A stretch of DNA of 64,000 nucleotides from Chitinophagaceae bacterium. Lineage in GTDB: Bacteria > Bacteroidota > Bacteroidia > Chitinophagales > Chitinophagaceae. The DNA is taken from positions 124,001 to 188,000 of the forward strand of contig JAHBTJ010000004.1 of assembly GCA_019638595.1 (NCBI GenBank). The letters are read 5' to 3'. The notes below the pieces were generated by a model. It saw nothing but the letters and a program-made list of their open reading frames with translations. It searched no databases and was not told where the DNA came from. Position 1 is the first letter of the stretch; every line of letters starts with the position of its first letter. Both the position numbers and the translations under genes were made by a program. Shown piece by piece: positions 1 through 8,187 of this stretch.

Positions 1-324
1 ACAAGTAGTACAAGCCGTCCTCTGTCGTTGCCTGATATCTACAAGATATTTGATAGGCTAAACCTTACCGGACAAAAACAATATGAAAACAAATGGAAGC
101 GAGTTTCGCCACATATGCTTAGACATACGTTTGCTTACAATTTTATAAAATACCTAATTGAAGAGAATGGTATTGATATGGAAAGAGCGAAGGATGAACT
201 AAGAAAAATTTGCGGTTGGAAGAACGATTCAACAATGCCTATCCATTACGTCAAAAGATACATTTCTGAAGTGGCAAACACACATAATGTAACCCGATTA
301 AATCAGCTATATGAAAAACATTAA
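1..324 (+). CDS. Tyrosine recombinase, C-terminal part (TnpA-like, Tn554-type module)
   Basis: The frame is open from the first base, so this is the 3' end of a gene that starts outside the window. The visible 107 residues hold the C-terminal half of a tyrosine recombinase catalytic domain: an HxxR box (HMLRHTF), a GW in the position of the usual LGH, and a Tyr in HYVKRY that is the likely nucleophile. The stop overlaps the next recombinase by 14 nt, which suggests translational coupling. Three tyrosine recombinases plus a small fourth gene match the tnpA-tnpB-tnpC layout of Tn554-family site-specific transposons. By that layout this gene is TnpA-like and the left element end lies upstream of the window. 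The family call is good; the specific role is inferred from gene order. Confidence 0.8.
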   Translation, partial: TSSTSRPLSLPDIYKIFDRLNLTGQKQYENKWKRVSPHMLRHTFAYNFIKYLIEENGIDMERAKDELRKICGWKNDSTMPIHYVKRYISEVANTHNVTRLNQLYEKH

Positions 325-1822
325 GCAATTAGAAATCGAGTTTTTTTCAAAGGAAAGATTTGATGATATAAACCAGGACTACTATCGATTTAATCCTCCT
401 GTATCAAAGACAGGAAAGTTTACAGCAGATTTACAAATGGAGAGTGATGTTTGGTCATTTTTGGCGAATGGAGAAAGAACAAAAATAAATTGGAGTAAAC
501 TAACTCATTTATCCAACCAAATGAAAGAAGTATTGAAAGGGTTCATATTTAGCCAAATAAATAGAGTAGCGTCTTCATATATTAAGTCTTCTCACGTTGA
601 GCTCCTTAAGTATCTCAACAAAAACGAAGAATTATGTACGCTTCCTTGGAGATGGGAGGACTTGAACTACCACATAGGCTCTGAATCATTCCTTATAAAA
701 GGAAGGCTTTTCTACTGCCTAAAAGCATTTTATAAATGGGGAATTGATAGAGGTTTGTTTGGTTTCGAAAATGACCTCTATGATTTACTTAGTGAGATCA
801 AATTGGGAAAATTGAACAGTTACTCTAAAGTATATCTGAGGCAGACAACAATTGATCTTGAAAAGATAAATAATTTACGAAAATTTGTGTCTGTTGAAAA
901 TGAGAAATTAAATTTTATAAGTCGAAAAGAATTGACGGAAGTTATTCTGTTGCAGCTATGCCTAGAATTAGCCCCAAGACCCTCACAGATTTTCAATTTA
1001 AACAATAATGATTTAATTGTAATTGATGGGATAAAAGAAAAGTATTGCACACTCAATCTTCCGATGAGTAAAAAAAGAAATCCTATCATAGTAGAAAAAA
1101 GAGTAAGAAAAATTACAAATTCGTTAAGTGATAAAATTGCAAAGCTAATTGTCCTAAATCAAGCCTCATTTAATATTCAAGAAGACGGAGCACTTTTCAT
1201 AAGTGAAAGAGGTAGGCGAATGAGCGCAAATTCGATAATGATTATGATCTCTAAATGTTTAAAAAGCAAAGCAGGATTTGAATTAGATGAAAGTACAATT
1301 ATTCTACGCCACTATTTAGCCCAATCTCTTGCAGATCAAGGTGCGTCGGCTGAAGTAATTGCTGAATTATTAGGTCACAATTCAACCTTACCAGCCAGAG
1401 CATATATTGCAGCAACACCAAAAATCGCTGAGATCAAAACGAAAGCATTAGGTAAAAGTAATTCCTATAAAAATATTATTGAGATGCTAAATACTGGAAA
1501 ACTCATTTCCAGAATGGATGTACAAAAGGCAAAATGGGTAAAAGGTTTAATAGGGACACAATATATTGGCGATATCGGTTCATGCAGCCTTGAAAAGGCT
1601 TGTCCTAAAAACCCTGTTTTTTCATGCTACACATGCAAAAAATTTAACCCATTTAAGGATGGAGAGCATGAAAAAGTACTTCACGGTTTGGAGGAAAATG
1701 CTCAATTTTTTATTGACACAGGAGAAAAGAAAAAAGATATTCAATTTAATCGAACAATCACTCAACTCGAGGAGACAATTGTAGCAGTTAAAAATATTAT
1801 TACTTATATAAAGACTCAATGA
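311..1822 (+). CDS. Tyrosine recombinase/integrase, TnpB-like (second of three)
   Basis: 503 aa. The catalytic half shows box I Arg (LAPRPSQI), a Lys-rich beta-hairpin (MSKKRNP), box II with LRHY, then LGHNS and a candidate nucleophile Tyr (ARAYIAA). The first His of the usual HxxR is replaced by Ile (IILRH). That position is known to vary in the family, so activity is not excluded. After the catalytic domain come four cysteines (CSLEKAC, then CYTC), which look like a zinc-binding tail. The ATG lies 14 nt inside the preceding gene, and the stop overlaps the next start by 4 nt (ATGA), so the genes are probably one transcript. Probable role: strand exchange during element excision and insertion, together with its two partners. 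Confidence 0.85.
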   Translation: MKNIKQLEIEFFSKERFDDINQDYYRFNPPVSKTGKFTADLQMESDVWSFLANGERTKINWSKLTHLSNQMKEVLKGFIFSQINRVASSYIKSSHVELLKYLNKNEELCTLPWRWEDLNYHIGSESFLIKGRLFYCLKAFYKWGIDRGLFGFENDLYDLLSEIKLGKLNSYSKVYLRQTTIDLEKINNLRKFVSVENEKLNFISRKELTEVILLQLCLELAPRPSQIFNLNNNDLIVIDGIKEKYCTLNLPMSKKRNPIIVEKRVRKITNSLSDKIAKLIVLNQASFNIQEDGALFISERGRRMSANSIMIMISKCLKSKAGFELDESTIILRHYLAQSLADQGASAEVIAELLGHNSTLPARAYIAATPKIAEIKTKALGKSNSYKNIIEMLNTGKLISRMDVQKAKWVKGLIGTQYIGDIGSCSLEKACPKNPVFSCYTCKKFNPFKDGEHEKVLHGLEENAQFFIDTGEKKKDIQFNRTITQLEETIVAVKNIITYIKTQ

Positions 1823-3888
1823 TGGATGAATCAATTTATAAGGCCAACTTAAAAGATTTTGTAAGTAAGGAAAAAGCCATCTTTTCATCTTTGCCTATTA
1901 AAGAAAGCTGGGATTCTATTCAATGGAATATTAAGGAATGGTTATTCCATAGGGGAACTGAGCACACCTTGAGTTTTAATGAATATAAAGTAAGAGTCAA
2001 AAATATCGATTCAAAAATGAGTTATGATTTTGGTGACTTTACAAAAGCAATAGCAATCTACTTGCAAAGAACAAAACTAATTGGCTCGATGGCAATTAGA
2101 AATTATGTTTCAATTTGTAGGAGGTTATATTCGTTGTTGAAAAAAAGAAATGAATGCTCACCCTGGCAATTGACAAGGTGGCATTTTGACGAAATTCATC
2201 AAGAACTTAAGGCTGAAAAATATAAATTATTATACGATGCTGGTACGAGACTTAAGGTTATTTCAGATGTAATTGATAAATTTAAATTGAGTCCATTGCC
2301 TATCAATTTTGTCAATGTTGCGGAAAATTATCATCTCTATTTTAACTACAAAGCGTTAAGTGAGATATCCGATGATGGGGATAGGCTAGGTGAAGACAAA
2401 CTCCCCTCCTATGAAGCAATGGCAGCCTATGCTCAATGCTCTAACAATCCAATTAATGAGAATGAAGAAATTTTATTGCGCACTATTGATTTGCTTATTG
2501 CTATGGGGCAGCGGGCAAATGAAGTAGCCTTTATTCCTTTTGATTGTTTGGTTGAAGAACCCAAGAAAGATGATAATGGAAAAGCAATTCAAGATAAACA
2601 TGGCAATCCAATAAAAAATGTAGGAATTAGGTATTTCGCTGAGAAAAAATTTATTTCTCGTGTTCATTGGCTGGCAGATCAAGATATACTGTTTGCACTG
2701 CGGGCGATAAACAGGTTAAAAGAACTTACTCAGGATGCGCGAGAGATTGCTCAATTTCAGGAAAAACACAAAAGGTTGTGGAAATATGATTCAAGTGATT
2801 TGCTATCAGACCGGGAACTATTAAATTATTTGGGATTTGTAGATACTTACAACTTATTCTTGTACTTAAAAAAAAATAATATCCCTGTAAAAAAAGTACA
2901 TCCGCATATTAAAAATCCCCTCAAACGTAAGGGTAAAACTCAGAAACAACACTATTACCAAGCGGGCGATATAGAAAACTTGCTTTATCCGAAACTTGAA
3001 AACCATATTGTCTTGAGGGAAAATGATAAGGTAATTTTGAAAACAAGCGATCTTTTATCTATCAGGTTCGATGGAGCTTCCCGTTTTAAGAGGGAAGCAA
3101 ATACATTTCGAATATTACCGGGAAGAATTTTTCTGACAGATATTAATGGGGCCCTTGGAAGTTTACCAGGAATTGAGTCAATATTTGAACGCCAAAATTT
3201 AACAGAAGCTGACGGTTCAAAAATTGTTATGACAAGTCATCAGCCACGTCACTGGAGAAACACGCTATACGATTTAGCCGGAATGTCTAACGTTAACCAG
3301 GCACTAGCCCTTGGCAGGCAGCTCCTTGACCAAAACACGGCCTATCAACATCCAACTGTTAAAGAGTTTACTGAATCCCATAGAGATTTTTTAACCTTTA
3401 ATTCTGTGTCAGAAAAAATAGGCTTTTTACGGTCAGGTATTAGGGAGAATAAAATTCTTGGTGATTTAACTGACACATATCATCTAATCAAAAAGAAGCA
3501 AGGTGTTGAAAATGCAGAATCTTTCCTGGCGACTCATGCCAATGCACTTCATATAACACCATTTGGAGCCTGTTCTCATGATTTTAGCCTCAACCCCTGC
3601 CCGAAACATTTGCAGTGCTGGAATGGGTGCTCAAATTTGAATTTAACAGGTTCTGAACACGAAATAAAGAACTTACAGAATCTTCTTGAAAATAGTGAAA
3701 AAGCTCTTACGCAGATGAAAATGGAGGCTGAAGGCGAATTCGGATCTGATGTATGGATTAATAGTTTAGAAAATAAAATAGAGAATTTAAAAAAAGGATT
3801 GGAGCTTTCACAACTTGGCAAAGAACAACGATTATTCGAATCGGGAAAAGACCTTTCGGGAACCAAAACTAAAACCAGTTCAGTATGA
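1819..3888 (+). CDS. Large tyrosine recombinase, TnpB-like (third of three)
   Basis: 689 aa, longer than a typical phage integrase (about 300-400 aa) and similar to the long TnpB-type recombinases of Tn554-like elements. Box I Arg is in MGQRANEV. Box II is canonical (HQPRHWRN), and a Tyr in AYQHPT follows ALGR, where LGH is usual. As in the preceding protein, a C-terminal four-Cys cluster follows (ACSHD, NPCPK, QCWNGC), then a charged, probably helical tail of about 80 residues. Its start overlaps the upstream stop by 4 nt and its own stop overlaps the next gene by 4 nt. Because its catalytic boxes are more complete than those of the upstream partner, it may be the main strand-exchange enzyme; this is inference. 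Confidence 0.85.
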   Translation: MMDESIYKANLKDFVSKEKAIFSSLPIKESWDSIQWNIKEWLFHRGTEHTLSFNEYKVRVKNIDSKMSYDFGDFTKAIAIYLQRTKLIGSMAIRNYVSICRRLYSLLKKRNECSPWQLTRWHFDEIHQELKAEKYKLLYDAGTRLKVISDVIDKFKLSPLPINFVNVAENYHLYFNYKALSEISDDGDRLGEDKLPSYEAMAAYAQCSNNPINENEEILLRTIDLLIAMGQRANEVAFIPFDCLVEEPKKDDNGKAIQDKHGNPIKNVGIRYFAEKKFISRVHWLADQDILFALRAINRLKELTQDAREIAQFQEKHKRLWKYDSSDLLSDRELLNYLGFVDTYNLFLYLKKNNIPVKKVHPHIKNPLKRKGKTQKQHYYQAGDIENLLYPKLENHIVLRENDKVILKTSDLLSIRFDGASRFKREANTFRILPGRIFLTDINGALGSLPGIESIFERQNLTEADGSKIVMTSHQPRHWRNTLYDLAGMSNVNQALALGRQLLDQNTAYQHPTVKEFTESHRDFLTFNSVSEKIGFLRSGIRENKILGDLTDTYHLIKKKQGVENAESFLATHANALHITPFGACSHDFSLNPCPKHLQCWNGCSNLNLTGSEHEIKNLQNLLENSEKALTQMKMEAEGEFGSDVWINSLENKIENLKKGLELSQLGKEQRLFESGKDLSGTKTKTSSV

Positions 3889-4280
3889 AAAACAATAAAA
3901 AACCTTGGGGAAAGGAAGTGGATGACCAACTGCAACAAGTATTGAAAAAGATGATTGAAGAGGGACATAACCTCTCTCCTATTACCCGGTCATCGGTTTT
4001 AAAAAGATTAGGCTTAAAAAGTCGCAGTACGTTACTACTCAATAATCGTGTTGAGTTAATTGAGAATGCACGCAAAACGCAATTGAAAAATGCAGGACTT
4101 GATGAATCTGGAAAGAAGCGAAGGCGTACTGTTCATGAGCAACTAATCCATTGTCGGGAGCAACTCCAAAAAGCTGAGAATGAAAAAAAACTGTTGTATG
4201 AAAAGATGGTTGCAATAATTTACAACTTAAATGCAAAGGGGTTGGATGTAGAAGAAATAATGAAACCTCTGAGATACTAA
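3885..4280 (+). CDS. Small TnpC-like accessory protein of the recombinase module
   Basis: 131 aa, basic. The first half has a helix-turn-helix-like stretch (TRSSVLKRLGLKSRSTL); the second half is a charged heptad-like helix (about residues 80-115), probably a coiled coil. It overlaps the large recombinase by 4 nt (ATGA) and closes the four-gene unit. Tn554 encodes a protein of about 125 aa, TnpC, in the same place, which modulates transposition efficiency or orientation. Size and position fit, but I base the call on synteny, not on residue-level alignment. Cargo genes start downstream, as expected if this is the inner end of the transposition module. Confidence 0.65.
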   Translation: MKNNKKPWGKEVDDQLQQVLKKMIEEGHNLSPITRSSVLKRLGLKSRSTLLLNNRVELIENARKTQLKNAGLDESGKKRRRTVHEQLIHCREQLQKAENEKKLLYEKMVAIIYNLNAKGLDVEEIMKPLRY

Positions 4281-4402
4281 AATCCATTAAATTTGTCTCC
4301 TACCCTACCCATATTTTCCATTTTTATCATAGCAATTATTAATTTTTCATCTCAGATTCGGTTAAATTTGTCCGCTTTGCCTAATCCATTAAATTTGTCC
4401 CT
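4281..4402. repeat. Direct repeats containing TTAAATTTGTC
   Basis: A 17-bp word (AATCCATTAAATTTGTC) occurs at 4281-4297 and again at 4383-4399. A shorter copy of its core, TTAAATTTGTCC, sits between them at 4362-4373. The block starts immediately after the stop of the TnpC-like gene and runs to the stop codon of the reverse-strand gene. Possible roles are recombinase binding sites or a scar of cargo insertion. Only three copies with uneven spacing (74 and 27 bp) are present, so it is not a CRISPR array. Confidence 0.6.
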
Positions 4403-4835
4403 AATTGGAAAGTTTATTAAGAATAGAATCACTTTTAACCTTGATTTCAAATTTCAAATTCTTATAGATACTAAAGTCGAAAATTTTCAGAGGCGTTATT
4501 TTAAATTCAGACATACGATCAAGATAAACCATGTTTATTGTTACTTGCCAGGATTTATAAATATCTATAAATCCATCTGTTGTTGCATCAAATTTTGAAA
4601 TTCCTTTTCGATCATTATATTTTAATAATACATACATAAAAACTGAATAAGCCAAACGATTTTCACTTTCTTCATTTTCAGCCTCTTTTTCAAGCCATAA
4701 CTCAAGCAGCTCTAAAGGAATCTCATTTGATAATGCATTTGGATTTGCACTTATGTAGGAAATACTTTCTTCTAAGGCACTCAAATTGAAATATTTTATT
4801 TCAGCTAAAATACACGATAATGGTACACGTACCAT
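4401..4835 (-). CDS. Uncharacterised protein, possible cargo gene
   Basis: I do not recognise this protein. With the ATG at 4835 it has 144 residues (a GTG at 4868 would add 11). The N-terminal half is acidic and helical (LEESISYIS, then LELLELWLEKEAENEESE). The C-terminal half alternates hydrophobic residues, suggesting beta structure (WQVTINMVYL, FEIKVKSD). There is no signal peptide or membrane segment. It is divergent from the XRE regulator gene at 4879. I prefer ATG 4835 because GTG 4868 would leave only 10 bp between two divergent start codons. A target of, or partner for, the adjacent regulator is possible but unsupported. Confidence 0.55.
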   Translation of the reverse strand: MVRVPLSCILAEIKYFNLSALEESISYISANPNALSNEIPLELLELWLEKEAENEESENRLAYSVFMYVLLKYNDRKGISKFDATTDGFIDIYKSWQVTINMVYLDRMSEFKITPLKIFDFSIYKNLKFEIKVKSDSILNKLSN

Positions 4836-4863
4836 TGTGAATGATGTTTTATTTTTTGCCCTT

Positions 4864-4883
4864 TGCACAAATATTTAGGTGCA
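4864..4883. promoter_or_regulatory. Short inverted repeat between divergent genes (possible operator)
   Basis: TGCAC at 4864-4868 and GTGCA at 4879-4883 form a 5-bp inverted repeat around 10 nt. It covers the GTG start of the XRE gene. The stretch between includes AAATATTTAG, a word also present in the larger palindrome at 5167-5196 (AATATTTAG versus ATATTTAGCGAT). It could be an autoregulatory half-site for the XRE protein, but the arms are short. Confidence 0.25.
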
Positions 4884-5106
4884 GACAAAGATTGAGAGAT
4901 ATATTATCCAAAAAGTCAAAGAAAGGCGCATAAAAGTTGGTTTATCGCAACTTGACTTATCCCAAAAGTTGGAGATGAATGATAGCTTTGTTTCCCATGT
5001 TGAATCCCCAAATCGTAGAGCCAAATACAACATCAATCATCTTAATGCTATCGCAAAAGTGCTTGAATGTTCTCCGAGAGACTTTTGGCCTGAGAAATCG
5101 ATATAA
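4879..5106 (+). CDS. XRE-family helix-turn-helix transcriptional regulator
   Basis: 75 aa, a stand-alone Cro/C1-type HTH domain. The sequence KVGLSQLDLSQKLEMNDSF followed by SHVE gives the recognisable HTH pair, and the protein ends just past helix five (SPRDFWPE). Translation must start at GTG 4879 or later, because an in-frame TAG directly precedes it. It lies 143 bp upstream of the ATPase-TPR gene on the same strand. In that gap a perfect 12-bp inverted repeat overlaps a promoter. The simplest reading is that this small regulator represses the ATPase-TPR gene and perhaps itself. Regulators like this commonly keep defence or toxic genes silent. The family call is firm; the target is inferred. 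Confidence 0.85.
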   Translation: MQTKIERYIIQKVKERRIKVGLSQLDLSQKLEMNDSFVSHVESPNRRAKYNINHLNAIAKVLECSPRDFWPEKSI

Positions 5107-5166
5107 ATATTCAATAAGCCTTCTACTACAACTTCCTGGTTATTATTATTTTAATTCAAAATAAAT

Positions 5167-5196
5167 ATATTTAGCGATAAATAAATCGCTAAATAT
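5167..5196. promoter_or_regulatory. Perfect 12-bp inverted repeat, probable operator
   Basis: Arms ATATTTAGCGAT (5167-5178) and ATCGCTAAATAT (5185-5196) match perfectly around a 6-nt spacer. No T-run follows, so it is a poor terminator candidate. The right arm ends on the first base of the -33-like TTTG of the promoter for the ATPase-TPR gene. That is where a dimeric HTH repressor would block RNA polymerase, and the XRE gene just upstream is the obvious candidate. Confidence 0.6.
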
Positions 5197-5227
5197 TTGG
5201 AAAGTCGATTTAGTTATTCTACTTTTG
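5196..5227 (+). promoter_or_regulatory. Bacteroidota-type promoter for the ATPase-TPR gene
   Basis: TTTG at 5196-5199 and TACTTTTG at 5220-5227 match the Bacteroidota -33 (TTTG) and -7 (TAnnTTTG) boxes, separated by 20 nt. The ATG at 5250 is 22 nt downstream of the -7 box. Confidence 0.55.
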
Positions 5228-5249
5228 ACGAAATTTTTATCGTTAAGAT

Positions 5250-7973
5250 ATGAAAAGTGATGATGTCTATCTGAGAAATAATACTGGAAATAAGTCCAAG
5301 TTCACTATAGTGGATGGCTTTGTAGTTCGAACGAGTGAGTTTGAACACCTCAAAAACACTTTATTGGACACAAATTTGAAAAAAAAATCAAATACTATCA
5401 TCGTTGGACAGCGTGGTGCAGGAAAAACGACATTGATGCACAGGCTAAACTATGCTATTCTTGATGAACAGTTGTTATCTAAGAGATATTTGCCAATACT
5501 GTTCTCTGAAGAACAATATAACTTATCTGATTTGACTAATTTATGGGAAGCAGTTGCTGCCGGAATTGAGGACAATTTCTATAAAGAAACCTTATCTGAT
5601 TCTATCGATAACATTATTAACGCTGGAGATGACTATGAACAAGTCGCATTCAGCTACTTACAGAGGTTTTTAAAAGCAAAAGGTAAAACTGCAATTTTAT
5701 TTATTGAAAATATAAATTTTTTTCTAAAAAAGCTTGGTGAAGAAGAAAGAATAAGACTTAAGTCGATTTTAACTACAGATTCCCAGTTCAGGATAATTGG
5801 TTCATCCACTTCCTTTAGTGATGGCTCTATTGATTTTGAAGATTCGTTTTATAGTTTTTTTGATGTGATAAAATTAGAAGGGTTAAATCAAGAGGATTGT
5901 AAAAGACTCCTTCTAAAAATTGGTCAACAATATGGTGAAGAGGACGAGATTAAGCAAATTATTGACAATCATCCTGGTCGAGTAGAAGCCTTAAGACGAT
6001 TGACTGGAGGAGTACCGAGAATAATATCATATCTTTTTCAGATTTTTTTGGATAACGAAAATGGTAAAGCTATAAAAGATCTCTACCTTTTGATAGACAC
6101 ATTAACGTTATTATATAAATCAGAACTAGATCAGCTCTCAACTCAACAACAAAAAGTAATCGATGTTATAGCGAGAAAATGGGATGCAATTTCGGTTAAA
6201 GACATAGCAAAGAATACGAGGCTGGAGAGTAAAAATATATCTTCTATTTTATCTTACTTAGATAAGAACCAACTAATCGAAAAAGTGTCTACCCCCACAA
6301 AAAATCATTTCTATCGTATTAGGGATCGGTTTATGAATATTTGGTATTTAATGAGGTATGGAAGGAAGAGTGATAAAGAAAATGTTATTTGGTTGGTCCG
6401 ATTTTTTGATGCTTGGTGTGACGAAAGTGAATTGGCAAAAAGGGTAAAAAATCATATAAGAAACCTTAAGGATGGTAAGTATGATGCCGTTGCAGCGTTA
6501 GACATGGGTAACACCTTTTTGTCTTGCGAAAATGTTCCCGACAATCTAAAAGAAGAGTTAATTAATACTACGAAGTCCATTTTGTCAGACAAGCTCTTAA
6601 AAGGAGCAAAAACTTCTGAAACAGATATTTTGGAAGATATAAAAAAACTTGTTAAAGAGAAACGCTACGATGAATCTGTTCGTAGGCTCGGTGACGTGAA
6701 AAATAGAAACGTTGACTATTATATGTTGGCAACATCCCTCTATTTATCGAAAGGTGACTTACAAGAGGCGCTAAGGAATGCTAATTCTGCTTTGGAGTTA
6801 GACGATCAGAATTCTTCTGTATCCATTTCATTAGGCATCATATATGATCTTCATTTAAATGATCCGAATGCAGCTATAAATTATTACAAAAAAGCCTTAA
6901 CACTTTCTCAGCCCCATCCTTATGCAGCTCACTTACTTGGTAATATCTATGAAAAGAAAAAGGAGTACGATGACGCGATAGTCTACCATAAAAAAGCCGC
7001 AAAGCTATTTAAGCAGTCCTTATTGTCGTTGGCTAATATCTATTTGGAGTTAGAAAATTTAGTAGAAGCAGAAAAATATTTTAAAGAAGCTGTAATCGCA
7101 AAAGTAAAGCGAGCCAATACCGGTTTAGCCAAATTATTTATTAAACTGAAAAGAACAAAAGAGGCCGAGTTGGCTTTGTTGTCTGCGGTAAATGAAAATG
7201 AGGAAGACTGTCACATAAATTTGGGAAGGTTTTACATGGTGAAGAAAAACCCCAGTCTCAAGAAGGCTGAGGAGCAATTTAAAATAGCGATTAAAAATGG
7301 AGAACAAGCTGCTTATAGCGACCTCGCTAGGCTATACTTTAGAAAAGATCAGTTCGATAAAGCTATAGAAATGCTGGAAAAAGGTGTAAATGCTAATGAT
7401 ACGGAGTCTGCGCATCAACTTGGGCATATTCTTGATAGTCGGGGAAAATTTGAAGAGTCCGACAGTGTATTTGAAAAGGCTGTAGAACTAGGAGACAAAA
7501 CTGTGGTCGGGTGTTGGGTTGAAAGTATTTATACATCTAAAAGAACTAATAAGAGAAAATTTGCCCAAGACCTGTTGGAGAGATATAAGCCGGAAAATCC
7601 AAGTATTCATTTTGAGCTACTTTATGCTAAAATACTTTTGTGGAACGGTAATCTATCTCATTCTCTAAATATCGTCAATAAACAAGTTCTTAGTTTGCGT
7701 AAAAGTGAGGAGGGAGGTTATTTGTATAGAGATCTAACAGAACTAGTAGATTTTTTTGTTTTACTAGTTGCCCAAAAAGAATATAATGCTGCTTTAAAAA
7801 TGTTTGATGAAACAAATGGTTTGGATCTTAGATCTATGTTGAAACCTGTATACTATTTGTTGATGACCGAGCTTAAAAATGATTTTCCAATGGAATATCT
7901 AAAAGCTGGAAAAGAACTCACAGAAACAATTAATGACTTAAAAAAGGAGGTAGAGTATTTGAGAAAGAAATAA
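5250..7973 (+). CDS. P-loop ATPase with winged helix and TPR repeats (STAND/archaeal-ATPase-like)
   Basis: 907 aa. Walker A is GQRGAGKT at residues 53-60. A Walker B-like strand ending in FIEN (about 149-154) has Glu in the usual Asp position, and GSSTS near 190 resembles sensor 1. A winged-helix segment (about 300-360) ends in RDRFMNIWYLMR, a pattern typical of archaeal-type/MNS-clan ATPases. From about residue 480 to 780 there are tandem TPR-like helices (for example AINYYKKALTL and AEKYFKEAV). The C-terminus is a short coiled coil. STAND-type NTPases with repeat sensors are frequent in anti-phage defence, and this one sits among other defence-type genes. No nuclease, TIR or other effector domain is visible, so the mode of action is open. 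It stands alone behind its own promoter and operator. Confidence 0.8.
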   Translation: MKSDDVYLRNNTGNKSKFTIVDGFVVRTSEFEHLKNTLLDTNLKKKSNTIIVGQRGAGKTTLMHRLNYAILDEQLLSKRYLPILFSEEQYNLSDLTNLWEAVAAGIEDNFYKETLSDSIDNIINAGDDYEQVAFSYLQRFLKAKGKTAILFIENINFFLKKLGEEERIRLKSILTTDSQFRIIGSSTSFSDGSIDFEDSFYSFFDVIKLEGLNQEDCKRLLLKIGQQYGEEDEIKQIIDNHPGRVEALRRLTGGVPRIISYLFQIFLDNENGKAIKDLYLLIDTLTLLYKSELDQLSTQQQKVIDVIARKWDAISVKDIAKNTRLESKNISSILSYLDKNQLIEKVSTPTKNHFYRIRDRFMNIWYLMRYGRKSDKENVIWLVRFFDAWCDESELAKRVKNHIRNLKDGKYDAVAALDMGNTFLSCENVPDNLKEELINTTKSILSDKLLKGAKTSETDILEDIKKLVKEKRYDESVRRLGDVKNRNVDYYMLATSLYLSKGDLQEALRNANSALELDDQNSSVSISLGIIYDLHLNDPNAAINYYKKALTLSQPHPYAAHLLGNIYEKKKEYDDAIVYHKKAAKLFKQSLLSLANIYLELENLVEAEKYFKEAVIAKVKRANTGLAKLFIKLKRTKEAELALLSAVNENEEDCHINLGRFYMVKKNPSLKKAEEQFKIAIKNGEQAAYSDLARLYFRKDQFDKAIEMLEKGVNANDTESAHQLGHILDSRGKFEESDSVFEKAVELGDKTVVGCWVESIYTSKRTNKRKFAQDLLERYKPENPSIHFELLYAKILLWNGNLSHSLNIVNKQVLSLRKSEEGGYLYRDLTELVDFFVLLVAQKEYNAALKMFDETNGLDLRSMLKPVYYLLMTELKNDFPMEYLKAGKELTETINDLKKEVEYLRKK

Positions 7974-7999
7974 AAAACAAATAAAATATTAAAAAAATT

Positions 8000-8039
8000 A
8001 AAGCACAGTTTAAAAATGCGACAATTCAAACTATGCTTT
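8000..8039. terminator. Imperfect inverted repeat after the ATPase-TPR gene
   Basis: AAAGCACAGTTT (8000-8011) pairs with AAACTATGCTTT (8028-8039) at 11 of 12 positions across a 16-nt loop. It lies 26 nt after the stop. There is no clear downstream T-run, so it may be a weak or bidirectional terminator or just an mRNA 3' hairpin. The remaining sequence to 8251 has no gene I can support. Confidence 0.4.
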
Positions 8040-8187
8040 AGTTTCTAATCCACTTGATAAAATGGACAAATGACATTCAGAATCAAAACAAATGTATACA
8101 AAGTTGGCATTTGTGCAAATAAAATTGTCACTTTCTTTTCTTCCGGTGGTCGATTTCTATCCGGCTTTATTAATATTTTCTGCTGGG

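Noticed and set aside
4281-4402. CRISPR array
   Set aside because: Only three copies with uneven 74- and 27-bp spacing, one of them shortened, and no cas genes.
4293-4598. 101-codon forward frame
   Set aside because: Mostly antisense to the gene at 4401-4835 and runs across the direct repeats; Ile/Phe-rich low-complexity translation.
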